A stretch of DNA of 64,000 nucleotides from Daphnia carinata. Taxonomy: Eukaryota; Arthropoda; Branchiopoda; Diplostraca; Daphniidae. A program made the translations under genes and the position numbers. Of the stretch, positions 1-10,230 are shown piece by piece. The stretch spans positions 11,502,638-11,566,637 of the forward strand of contig NC_081331.1 in the NCBI RefSeq assembly GCF_022539665.2, in the 5' to 3' direction. The notes beneath the pieces are model-generated. The model ran no database searches, had not been told where the DNA came from, and was given only the letters and a program-made list of their open reading frames with translations. The first letter of the stretch is position 1; each line of letters begins with the position of its first letter.

Positions 1-660
1 CTGCAGGCCCAGTTATTGGAACAACACAAAATATTAGATAACAAAGCTAAGGATCGTAGGCCGAACACGTAATGATTCTATTTATTTGCTTTTATTCATT
101 CGTGTTTTGTAGCTCAAATTTTGAGTCTTCAAGCTCAGCTAGGGGAAAAGAACAAATTGGAACGGAACAGTTTCCAAACAGTGAAGGAGGTTTTTCAAAA
201 CTCATCTCTAACTGAACGTGAGGATGAGTTGGCATTAGGCGAACACAGCCAGGTACCTAAAGTTTTCAAATAAGAATTCAAAATAAGTATAGAATTTTAA
301 AAAACAGTTATTTATTGCTTAGTTATTCAGTCCACCACATGACAGTGTGTTAAATTTAAATTCTGTTAGTGCTGCCCTAAAAGAATCGTTAGTAATAAGC
401 TCATGCAGTGAAGGAACTGAACAATTGTGGGAACGTATTTGGGCCGAAAATGGGTGTGGTTCAGAAACCCAGAAATGGCACAAGTTCAACATGAAACATG
501 GATTAGGTACTTTTCGGTTTTTTGTATATTGAAAAAGTATTTTTAATGCTATTATTTTGCATTCCAGGTTTTTACGGGGGATCAAATCAAGTCTGGAAGT
601 GTTACAGGATGGAAGAGTGAGCCTACAGATGAAAAAACACTGAGAGTGCATTACCGTAAG
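1..660 (+). pseudogene. Left-arm copy of an unrecognised coiled-coil gene fragment
   Basis: Exon-like blocks with GT-AG borders are visible on the plus strand. The block ending at the donor near 252 reads as a glutamine/leucine/lysine-rich helix (ILSLQAQLGEKNKLE) and is open in this copy. A second block, from the acceptor at about 330 to the donor at about 506, contains EQLWERIWAENGCGSETQKW. A third follows from about 567. The phase between the first two blocks does not join cleanly, so I do not claim an intact gene. The first exon lies outside the window. I do not recognise the family. Confidence 0.4.
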
Positions 661-1485
661 GTGTGAGGTAAATTAATAGAGTAATGCAAATTGCCTAATG
701 AGAAGTACCATCTTGTGTTAATGAATCCAGTACAACAGCAATCCTTTATAGTTCTGTCACAGCTAGAAGCCTCAAATAATTCTGCTTCTCTGTCTAAAGA
801 ACGACTTGTCCTTTACGTTCAGAGTGTTGGGGAAACTGGGTACTTAAATGGCCCTAAAGATGTTTTAATTTTGCTGCTATTGCAGAGATGAACATCATAC
901 ATGGACTCTTTAGGTATGAAAGGATTTTTCTTCAAATAATTTTGAATTTATGACGAAGAATTTCTCCTCCTTTTTGCCAACCAGGTCTTATCTACCAAAA
1001 AAAATTTTATCCAATAGGAAAGGATTTTCATGTATTGGGAACACAACTATCAACAATGCAACATTCTACAGGTGCTAGTTTATCATTCAAGAGCCTTATA
1101 CAATGAAGTTAATCTGCAATTTGTATGTCCTTTCCCAAGCTTCCACCAGAAGTTGAATCTATGAGTCATGTAAGTTCCATGATCAACAATTGATGTGTTT
1201 AACGGTGTTGTTTTTCTTTTCTCAATATAGGTTAATAGTAACATTGGATCTGAAAAGATTCTTGGTTGGGGCAAGACACTGAATAAATTGTATTGATTGG
1301 ATGGATGACATGACATTGCTATACTTAATTCGGATTCCCCAGACGGTATTTGATATTAAAAAAATTGAAGTGCATATCTGGGCTCCCTTCTTTTCTGAAG
1401 CCCCGTTTCCCCTTGACTCGTAATAAGCCCGTAGGGGGTCATGCCCCTACTGTACGGTATATATAAAAACAACATATACCGAGGT

Positions 1486-1846
1486 TTGGAGGGCTCTGGC
1501 CGGAAAGGGGACGTGGGGTGCCGCTTCGTCCGATGATGTGTTCACGGAGGGTGACGTGGCTGCCCACAAATCCGAACTAAAGGTTAATCGCTCCTGTAAA
1601 AATGTTCCAAATCTTCAGCTCTTCTTCCGGCTTCTCTTAGCCAATCACCGGGTAATCTCCCCGGTGGGTCAACAAGGCAGTGTCTCCCCCTGCCTGGGTT
1701 GACGGCAACTTTTGAAAGGGCTGTTGTGCCTTTTTAAAGTTGCAAAAATAATTGTAATGTGCAGAGAAATGTCAATAAAATTTTTTTTATAAAATATTTT
1801 TTGCAAAATTCGTTTCTTTCATTGTCTGTATATGTTATTATATTAT
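1486..1846 (+). other. Loop of the foldback: GC-rich tract with three successive hairpins and an A/T-rich tail
   Basis: This unpaired segment is unlike both arms. Between about 1646 and 1743 it can form three consecutive stem-loops: CACCGGG/CCCCGGTG, then GTCAAC+AAGGCAG/CTGCCTG+GTTGAC, then GCAACTTT/AAAGTTGC. They are followed by TCAATAAAATTTTTTTT. A structured 3' end followed by an AATAAA-like signal is typical of a retroelement (LINE/SINE) tail. I see no ORF, and I did not find a complete hammerhead core. Confidence 0.45.
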
Positions 1847-2689
1847 ATACCTCGGTATATGTTGTTTTTATATATACCGTACAGTAGGGGCATGACCCCC
1901 TACGGGCTTATTACGAGTCAAGGGGAAACGGGGCTACGGAAAGGAAGGGAGCCCAGATATGCACTTCAATTTTTTAAATATCAAATACCGTCTCGGGAAT
2001 CCGAATGAAGTATAGAAATATCATGTCATCCAAATATCATGTCATCCATCCAATCATTACAATTTATTCAGTGTCTTGCCCCAACCAAGAATTTTTTCAG
2101 ATCCAATGTTACTATTAACCTACACTGAGAAAAGAAAAACAACACCATTAAGCATCTCAATTGTTGCTCATGTGACTTACATGACTCATAGATTCAACTT
2201 CTGGCAGAAGCTCGGGAAAGGCCATACAAATTGTAGATGAAAATCATTGTATAAGGCTCTTGAAGGATAAAATAACACCCCTAGAATGTTGCATTGTTGA
2301 TAGTTGTGTTCCCAGTATGCTGAAAATCCTTTCCTATTGGATAAATTTTTTTTGTAGATTAGACATGGTTGGCAAAAAGGAGGAGAAAAGCTTCATCATA
2401 AATTCAAAAATTTTTCAAGAAAATTCCTTTCATACCTAAAGAGTCCATGTATGATGTTCATCGCTGCAATGCCAGTGAAGTGAAACATCTTTAGGGCCAT
2501 TTAAGTACCCAGCTTCACCAACACTCTGAGTGTAAAGGACAAGTTGTTCTTTAGCAAGAGAAGCAGAATTATTTGAGGCTTCTAGCTATAACAGAACTAT
2601 AAAGGATTGCTGTTACACAGGATTCATTCACACAAGATGGTACTTCTCATTAGACAATTTGCATACTCTATTACTTTACCTCATACCTT

Positions 2690-3447
2690 AATGGTAATGC
2701 ACTTTCAGTGTTTTTCAACTGTAGGCTCACTCTTCCATCCTGTAACACTTCTAGACTTGACTTGATCCCCCACTAGAATTCTGTGAATGCAAAATAATAG
2801 CATTAAAAATACTGTTTCGATAGACAAAAAACTGAAAAGTACCTAATTCATGTTTTATGTTGAACTCATGCTATTTCTGGGTTTCCGTACCACACCCATT
2901 TTCAGCCCAAATACGGTCCCACAGTTGTTCAATTCCTTCGCTGCATGGACTTATTACTAACAATTCTTTTAGTGCAGCACTAACAGAATTTAACTTTAAC
3001 ACACTGTCAGGTGGTAGACTGAATAACTAAGCAATAAATAATTGTTTGTTAAAATTCTATACTTATTTTGAATTCTTATTTGAAAAGTTTAGGTACCTGA
3101 CTGTGTTCGCCTAATGCCAATTCATCCTCATGTTCAATTAGGGATGAGTTTGGAAAAACCTCCTTCACTGTTTGGAAACTGTTCCATTCCAATTTGTTCT
3201 ATTCCCCTAGCTGAGCTTTTAGACTCAAAATTTGAGCTACAAAACACAAATGAATAAAAGCAAATAAATAGAATCATTATGTATAAGCCCTTACCATCCT
3301 TAGCTTTGCTGTTATCTAATATTTTGTGTTGTTCCAATAATTGGGCCTGCAGCTTCATAATTTGATCTAATAAACAATAATTAATAATTGAAAACCAATA
3401 TAATAATGTTTATACTTACCATCCTTTTGTTGTATTATCTTATCCAT
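2690..3447 (-). pseudogene. Right-arm copy of the same coiled-coil gene, with a nonsense codon
   Basis: This is the mirror image of the left-arm fragment and includes its first exon. An ATG at 3447 opens MDKIIQQKD and ends at a GTAAGT donor (3420). A second exon follows (about 3283-3364, DQIMKLQAQLLEQHKILD), then a third whose frame is closed by TAG where the left copy has AAG. A further stop occurs in the block corresponding to the tryptophan-rich segment. The right copy is therefore a decayed duplicate. Function unknown. Confidence 0.45.
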
Positions 3448-3654
3448 TTTTCAATTGTTCCTCCAGCCACGCGTTATTCTCTCCATCCACGCTACTGAAC
3501 TAACTGCGAATGGCATCCAATGGACTGAAATTGCCTACGCCAGTAATAACGAGTCTGAGCGGTAGATGGCTACGTGTCGGAAAAAAAAAAAAAGTGTGAT
3601 TTTTTTTTTTTTTTGGCGAAATTTTTTTTTTTTTTTGTGTAAAACGGATTGCCA

Positions 3655-3937
3655 TATCATAGGGTATAATCAAAATTAGACGCTGATTTCAATTCTGTGA
3701 TTGCTTTTCTCGTTAAACCAGCCGTTACAAAAATAATGGAAAAAAAAGATATATTTTTTCTTCAACGCGCTAGCGCTGTAGCGTACTGGCGCGCTAGCGG
3801 TGTTTCAAATATTCGGTATATTTCAAAAATGATTGACTTAGTGAAAAAAATAGCAATTTTCCCGGAATCAGCATTTAATTTTAAGTATATCCTGTGATAT
3901 TCAATCAATTTCGATGCGTGTCAGTTTTTGGGGTAAC
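3655..3937. repeat. AT-rich interspersed repeat, family shared with the right edge of the window
   Basis: Phrases such as CAGCATTTAATTTTAAGTAT recur, slightly changed, at about 63570 and 63793. The segment also holds two copies of the palindrome CGCTAGCG separated by about 20 nt (about 3767-3799). A 66-codon ORF here is probably accidental. Poly(A)/poly(T) tracts lie immediately upstream (3577-3636). Confidence 0.5.
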
Positions 3938-4216
3938 ATATTTTAAGCCCGTCTAATAAATAAGCCCGACTAACAAATAAGCCCGACTTTTCTTATTTTT
4001 TCGTTTTTACGTTTAATTAAAAAACCATGAGGCACATTGAAAAATAAATTTGATTTCCATGATAAGCATACAATTCTGACTCGAAATCTTGTATGTTAAG
4101 CGAATTTAAAATTTAGCTAATTGGCCTTTTGGTTTCTAAACTAAAGGTAAAAAACGAAAAAATAAGAAAAGTCGGGCTCATTTATTAGTTGGGCTTATTT
4201 ATTAGTCGGCCTTAAA
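3938..4216. repeat. MITE-like element with ~55-bp inverted ends
   Basis: The left end, about 3940-4005, contains three repeats of ATAAGCCCG followed by TTTTCTTATTTTTTCG. It is the reverse complement of about 4150-4213. The interior includes a block (4026-4090) that reappears in opposite orientation at 63940-64000. It is short, non-coding and has imperfect terminal inverted repeats, which fits a non-autonomous DNA transposon. I could not identify a clear target-site duplication. Confidence 0.6.
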
Positions 4217-4807
4217 ATATTTCATTCCAAAAAGTACATCAAGTTGGTTACCGGCCGCAACAATCTGCAACAAATGTCTCGATGACGTTTCAATTAAATA
4301 TAACACAATTTAACGCTAATTTCGAAAAGTAAAATTGTTTCTCGCTAAGGCGTTCGTTTTATAATTAACCTAAATAATGGATTAGTTTCGTCGATGGCAG
4401 CCAAACACTCATCGATATGACATCCTTACATTAGTCAACCGATGGGTCAACCGATGGGTTGCGCGCTGTGCGCGTCTTGGACTCTTATTAACCCGACATA
4501 AGCCATTTGTGAAAGAGAAAACAAAAAATGAAGCTGATTATTCTCTTTTCCAACAAACATTAAAACAAAAAGAGAAAAAGAAATAGAAACAAAGTAAGAG
4601 CAAGCTGCTCAAAGCTCAGACATCTATGACCATCTAGCTAGAACTTTTCACGAGCAAAGTGAGTCTTCTATGTTGAAATTTCGATTGTAAAATACTGAAG
4701 GCATTGAACGTTAAGATCCTTGTGTTACAGACCCAAACATTTAAACATAAAGAAATATGAAAATAACAAAAAAAAAAAAATAAATAAAAAAAGAGATGAA
4801 CGAATAA

Positions 4808-7800
4808 TTAGAAGACTTGAATCCGGTGATTTTCCCGATCGGCGCAGACGATGTTGCCGTTGGACATGACGGCGATGCCTTCCAGTCCCTGTATCATAAA
4901 GAAAAAGCTCGTTAGCGTTGTGCCCAGACGTTATCCGATTCTTTTTTTTTTTACTTTGAATTCTCCATCACCACAACCCCAGCAGCCGAAAGCTTTAACG
5001 AACACACCTTCGGCTGTGAACACTTGAATCCGATTGTTACCAGAATCGGCAACAACGATGTAGCCCTGATCGTCAACGGCTACTCCCCTGTAAACGAGCG
5101 AAAATTTAATTGTAAGTTCATCGTTGTATCTTGATAAATCCTAGAAATAAAAATCTGTTTTACCTGGGGAACTTAAATTGCCCCTCATCAGCCCCTTCAA
5201 CACCGAACGTAGCGATAACTTTGCCGTTGACGTCGAAGACTTGGATTCGGTGATTGTTCGAATCGGATCTGCGTACAAAATAAAGCAACCTCACCATTAT
5301 ACATTAACTTCAATCATTCAAGAAATTAGCTATTGGCTTACACAATGACGCGATTTGTACTGCTAACGGCAATGTAGTGCGGATGTTCCAGCTGGCCGGG
5401 CCTATTGCCCATGGTACCGAATTTCCCAACAAAAGTACCATCAGACTGAAACACCTGTACTCGATGGTTCTCCTGTTAGATTTATAAAAAGCGTTAACAT
5501 CAGGGGAAAATACAATCTTGCGAATCGAATTGCCAATCACCTTATCGCAAACGTAGATGAAGCCCAGCGCATCGGTCGTTACCCCCCACGGGTAGCTAAA
5601 CTTGCCATCCGACGTGCCCTGCGAGCCAAAGACTCGCAGGAAACGTCCCGAAGGATCGAACACCTGGATTCGGTGGTTGTATCTATCCGCCTTTTCCAAA
5701 CATATGCGATTATATCATTTGTCATCTGCTCAATAATTTGATGTAAAGATCATTCCGAAAGCACTTACGATGATGTACTGGCCGATCCTGTTGATGGCTA
5801 CGCCGGCCAGACAATCGAATTCGCCTTCGCCGTTGCCATAGTAACCAAACTCTTTCAAGAAGTGTCCCGTCGAGTCGAAAACTTGAACACGGTGATTAGA
5901 GCTGTCTGCTACCACGATGGAATTGTCGGGAGCCACAGCGACTCCTCGCGGCCAAGTGAAAGATCCGGCTTCGCTGCCCCGAGTACCGATCTTCATCAAC
6001 ACCTTCCGCTTTTGCATGTATTGATGTCTGGACGATGACGTTATCAAACCAGATGACGGGCCTGTTAACTCATCGGAATCATTGCGACCATTGGTCGCAT
6101 TATTTCCGGACACGCCAGTCGATCGGGCACGGCTGAACCGTGACGCCGGATGTGCCTGTTGCTGTTGTTTACTTCCTCCAGCTGTCGATGGATCGCTGTT
6201 GGTCGTCGATGACGGTAGCTGGTTTTGCCCTTCTCCTTCTTTGTTCCGCGGACCATATTTGTTCTTTAAATATCGTGCCCTATCCAAAAAATGGCGGCAA
6301 ATTCAGTGATTGATTTCCATGCTATGATTCCAATGAAGCCAATGATTGAGCCAATGCCGAGCCTACTAACATCACGGACAAATTCTATGTAAAGCCACAC
6401 TACACTTAAAAGTATCACGATTGCGCAAGTGACAAGGAAGAGTAACATACCAGGTGGATAACGAAGATCCTGAGCCGGCTTCAGCTGTGGGCGATGTTGG
6501 TTCTTGCGACGGAAAAGTCCCGGTATCCCCGACTTCTCCGCTTCCCAGCTGGCCGTAATAGTGCGGGCCCGCCGCCTTGCCGCCAACGCCGCCATCGCCT
6601 ACCGTCAATTCCTTTGACGATGGCGATGGCGCTGTCGGCCCCAAGGAAGCAGGTGGTCCCACATCGTGAGAGCTCTTGCTGCGGGCAAGCCGGGATCGGC
6701 GATCCTTTAAGGCTGCATATCGCGACCTGCCGCTTGGATACCGTTCGTCACCAGCGACGACGAGAAGCGGCTGCGATGCCGACGAGGCCGACGCAGCCGA
6801 CGGCGCCGACGACTTGTTGCTGTCGTCGCCGTTATCGTCTACGTTACCCTCGTCGTCGTCGACCATCTCATTGTTGTCATCCAGTGCGCAGTCTAGCGCA
6901 GCAGAGCTCTTACTTTTGTTTAAAAAACGACTTTGATAACCTCTCGTTTGCGAGTAGCGTGGTGTCGACGACGAAGCTGAAGACGAGCTACCGTGGTAGC
7001 CCCCCGAATCGGCTCCGTAGCCTCCAGTATCGCTGGACAAATTTGCCCGCGATCGGTTCAGATATTTGCTCGTTAACGGATACTTGTTTTCCATGTCGTC
7101 GGCAAGCGCCGAGCCCGTCCTGCTTCGGGACAAAGCTGAGCCTGTCGTTGTCGAATCCGTTCCATAACGAGACGTTGAAGTATAGGGCCGACTCGACGAC
7201 GATGTCGAGGCTGTACTCGCCGCCGTGGCCCGGCTCCTCGGTGTGTAGGAGGACGGCGAATCGGATGTGGTTGTCGGTCTACTATTACCGGCACTACTGG
7301 CACTAGTTTGATTACTGCTACTACTGGGGTAGGTCGTTGTGTCGCGAGCCTGTGCACTCCTGGCCAACAAAGGCCCGATGTCGGTCCGAGCTAATTCCCG
7401 ATCCTTGGTACTGGTAGGGGCGGTGGTGGGTTTTGATGCAACAGCAGTTTTGCTTACTGCTGCCGTTTTGCCAGTCGCCGGTTTATCGGCTGAATCGGAT
7501 TCCGACGAATCTGAACTGTCGTCGGAAGAGCTACTCTGACTATTCTCGGATCCCCTCGAGGCCTCTGCTGTAGGAGTGCCAGCCCGGCCTAAAAAACGAC
7601 TCTGAAATCGGTGCGGGGCTACTCCTGCAGCTGTTCCGTTGCTACTAGCAACGCTCGTCGTGGTGGCGCTGCTGGCCGTTCCACTACTACTTCCAAAGCG
7701 TCCAGTTCCAGATGATGGACTGGTAGCGCCGCCACTCGTGTTCCCGAATCGACTTCGAGTCGCCGTCGTGGCCATCGATGCCGAAGCGTCGCCGTTCGTG

Positions 7801-10188
7801 CTGCCCGTGCTAGACTTGCGGCCGGCGCTGACTCCGCCGCCGAATCGATTCTTCAATTCGACGGTGGAAAAGGCGGCGCCGGTGTTGCGGACGGGCGACG
7901 AGTGAGTCGACGACTCGGCCGACGTGCTGCTATCGGAGCTGGACTTGTTGAAGCGTTCAGTTGAGACGCGGCCCACACGTCGGCTTGGACGGTCTGATGA
8001 ATCATCTGCCGGCGAAGACGTTCGTGAAGTCACGGCTGCGACATAACTCGAGGCTATCGGTGTCCTGTCTGTCTGCCTGGACCCTGATTCCGTCTCGCTG
8101 GGTGTTCCGCTTTTCGTGCTGGCCAACAGAGACCTCCTTCGAGTACGCGCTTCTTCCGCTGTCTCCGGGGCAGGCGTCGCTCCAGAGCTGGTAGCAGACT
8201 CTGTCGCCGGTTTGTCGGAAACGGACGTCGACGTCTGCCTGGACGCTGAAGGTGCCTTTTGTTGCTCCGTCGAACTGCTGTTCTGCTGGCTGGTGAATCG
8301 CGGTCGATCACCGGATCCCGTCGGAGTCGAAGGCACGCTGGCACCAGCATCCGCTTTTCGAGTGCTGCTATCAGCTGATGCTTCCTGGCCTTTATTCTGT
8401 TTCTTAATCTTGGCTATCTCATCCTCCTCGCTCACTTGGCGTGCAGCCGCGGTCGGACGCGGCGGGACACGAGATGGGCTAGGCAGTGACTGACGGACGG
8501 GAGCAGCGGGCGTGGGTAAATTAAGCGTGGACGGTGGCGTAGCTTTCTTTTTACGGCCAACTTCCTGCAGCCGTTTGATGACTCGTGGCGAATCGCTCAA
8601 ACGCGTGATACCGCTCAGCGGCCCTCTAGCCGCATCTTCCGTGTCCAGCACTCTCTGTCGTTCTTTTTTATTTGCCGGAGAATCAGAAGTTCCCGTTTCG
8701 CCTGACTGAAATCGAACAGATCGACTAGCAGGTTCGTTATCCGAATCGCCCGAGTCGTGGTGGCGCATGAAACGCGACCGGAATTTACGCCGGCCAATAT
8801 CCGATGGTTCTTCGTAATCACCGTAGTCATTGCGGCGGGACGACGTATCGTAACGATCGACGGCCCGAGTGCTGATGCTACCGTGTCGTTCGCCAAAGTA
8901 ACGTGGCCGGCCGCTGCCTCCGCCGAGATCGTCGTTGTTGTCCGATCCGTAAGCCGCGTTGTAACGTTCTTCTTGCTGACGGAATTGAGCAGCCACTCGG
9001 TGATCGCTCTTGCTGCGCATCAGTCCGGGACCGAGGGATGGCGGCTGGGGTGGGCCTTGCTGGTATTGGTTTGAAGACGAAGAAGACGGGCCTGCGAGAA
9101 TAGTTAATTCTCCCAGGTTGGCCAAAGTGTTGGACAGCTGATTAGGATCTTGTGGCACGAAGAATCGCACTCGTCGATGATAATCGCCCGTCTCCGTTTC
9201 GAAATTGCGAATGAACTCCATAGTGCGCAGGAAAATGTCTTTGGTATCCATCAGCTCGTTGTCATCCCATGAGATGGTGTTGGATGAAGAAGAGGATGAC
9301 GTGGATGATCCGCCATCGGTGCCTGCTGCTCCAGCTGTGACGTGTTTTTCGGCAAATTCGGAATTCGAGTCAAAATTTGAGATCTCGTGTTCCAGGTTGG
9401 CCCGCAGCCCGGTCAATGCCTTCAACTCTTTGGCCATAAAGACCTCGATCTCGCTCTTGATGAAGTCCGTACGGTCTTTTAGCGCCTTAGAGAGACGCCT
9501 GTAAAGTCCGTCAACCTCTTCGATGATGGCGAGACAGTTGGTTTGCAGCTGATTCGAGTTCTTGTCAATAACGCCTAGGGCGTCCTGTAAACGAGGCAAG
9601 GTTCTCCGCACCTGGTTGTTTACCCGAGCTATTTCCCTCCGCAGGATATCCAGGTGGCCCTCTTTACAGTCAGCGCAAACCTTCTTGTCGCAGTGACAGC
9701 ACAGCGTGCAGTAGTTTTTCTCCGAGCAAACCCCACAACGTTCCATCACCTTTGTTTCCCAAAGAAAAAAAAACAGAATTTATGTTCACAACTTGTTTTT
9801 AGTTTGTGGATGGAAGTATTTCGTACCTGACCGCTGGTGGGGTCGGGCAATTCTCCGGTAATTTCGATGTGAAGCTCGAGGAAGCGCTGCAACGTTACGT
9901 TGGTGGGGTAGGCTGCAATTCCTTGATAAGGGATTCGATGTTCTGCTCTGCATTCTGGGCATTTCACCTAAACGGAACATAAATGAAATTTGTTTTTTTA
10001 GCTTAAAGACATTTCAATGTGAATGTATTTTGACTGTCAATATTATTATTTACCTGGCGAGTGACGTAGTTGATGAGCCCCTCCATACAAGGCTCCATGC
10101 AGAAAGAGTGCTGACATGGCAGCAATTTGGGGTTGCGGTAGCGGTCGAGGCAAACGCAGCAAGTCAACAACTGATCAAACTGTTCCAT
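4808..10188 (-). CDS. tn: TRIM-NHL E3 ubiquitin ligase, thin/TRIM32-like
   Basis: Nine coding exons (10188-10054, 9967-9827, 9749-6451, 6279-5769, 5690-5541, 5472-5342, 5268-5164, 5087-4955, 4888-4808) sum to 4686 nt, or 1561 aa, in one frame. Order: RING finger (CCVCLDRYRNPKLLPC..., residues about 9-60), B-box (MERCGVCSEKNYC, about 94-125), a coiled coil, a serine-rich disordered region of nearly 1000 residues, and six NHL repeats at the C-terminus (for example NHRVQVF, DRYNHRIQVF). The start at MEQFDQLL is preferred to an in-frame ATG 14 codons upstream because the family begins there (from memory). Thin is the insect TRIM32 orthologue, which supports sarcomere integrity; the function here is inferred from that. 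The giant third exon carries the B-box and the disordered part. Assignment to thin rather than another TRIM-NHL rests on the RING/B-box sequence. Confidence 0.87.
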
Positions 10189-10230
10189 TTTGTCGAAATC
10201 AAACTCTCTTTTTCGAGGGAGTCTGATCAC

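Larger units (their letters stand above)
1..3355. repeat. Large foldback (inverted repeat with ~1.5-kb arms)
   Basis: The left arm (1-1485) and right arm (1847-3355) are reverse complements over nearly their whole length; for example, the first bases of the window, starting CTGCAGGCC, pair with the bases ending at 3355. The arms are clearly diverged by scattered substitutions and small indels, so this is not a simple read-through artefact. The right arm carries a private 16-bp tandem duplication near 2018-2055. The left arm is cut by the window edge, so the true arm is longer. The innermost arm sequence contains a short GTAGGGG/CCCCTAC hairpin. The structure could be a foldback transposon or an inverted segmental duplication. 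No transposase is visible. Confidence 0.9.

Noticed and set aside
1500-1640. Possible hammerhead ribozyme in the foldback loop
   Set aside because: A CGATGATG stretch is present, but the CTGATGA core, the GAAA and closing stems do not fit.
6494-7306. Long plus-strand ORFs opposite the TRIM-NHL gene
   Set aside because: They mirror the GC-rich, serine-coding third exon on the other strand; composition explains the open frames.
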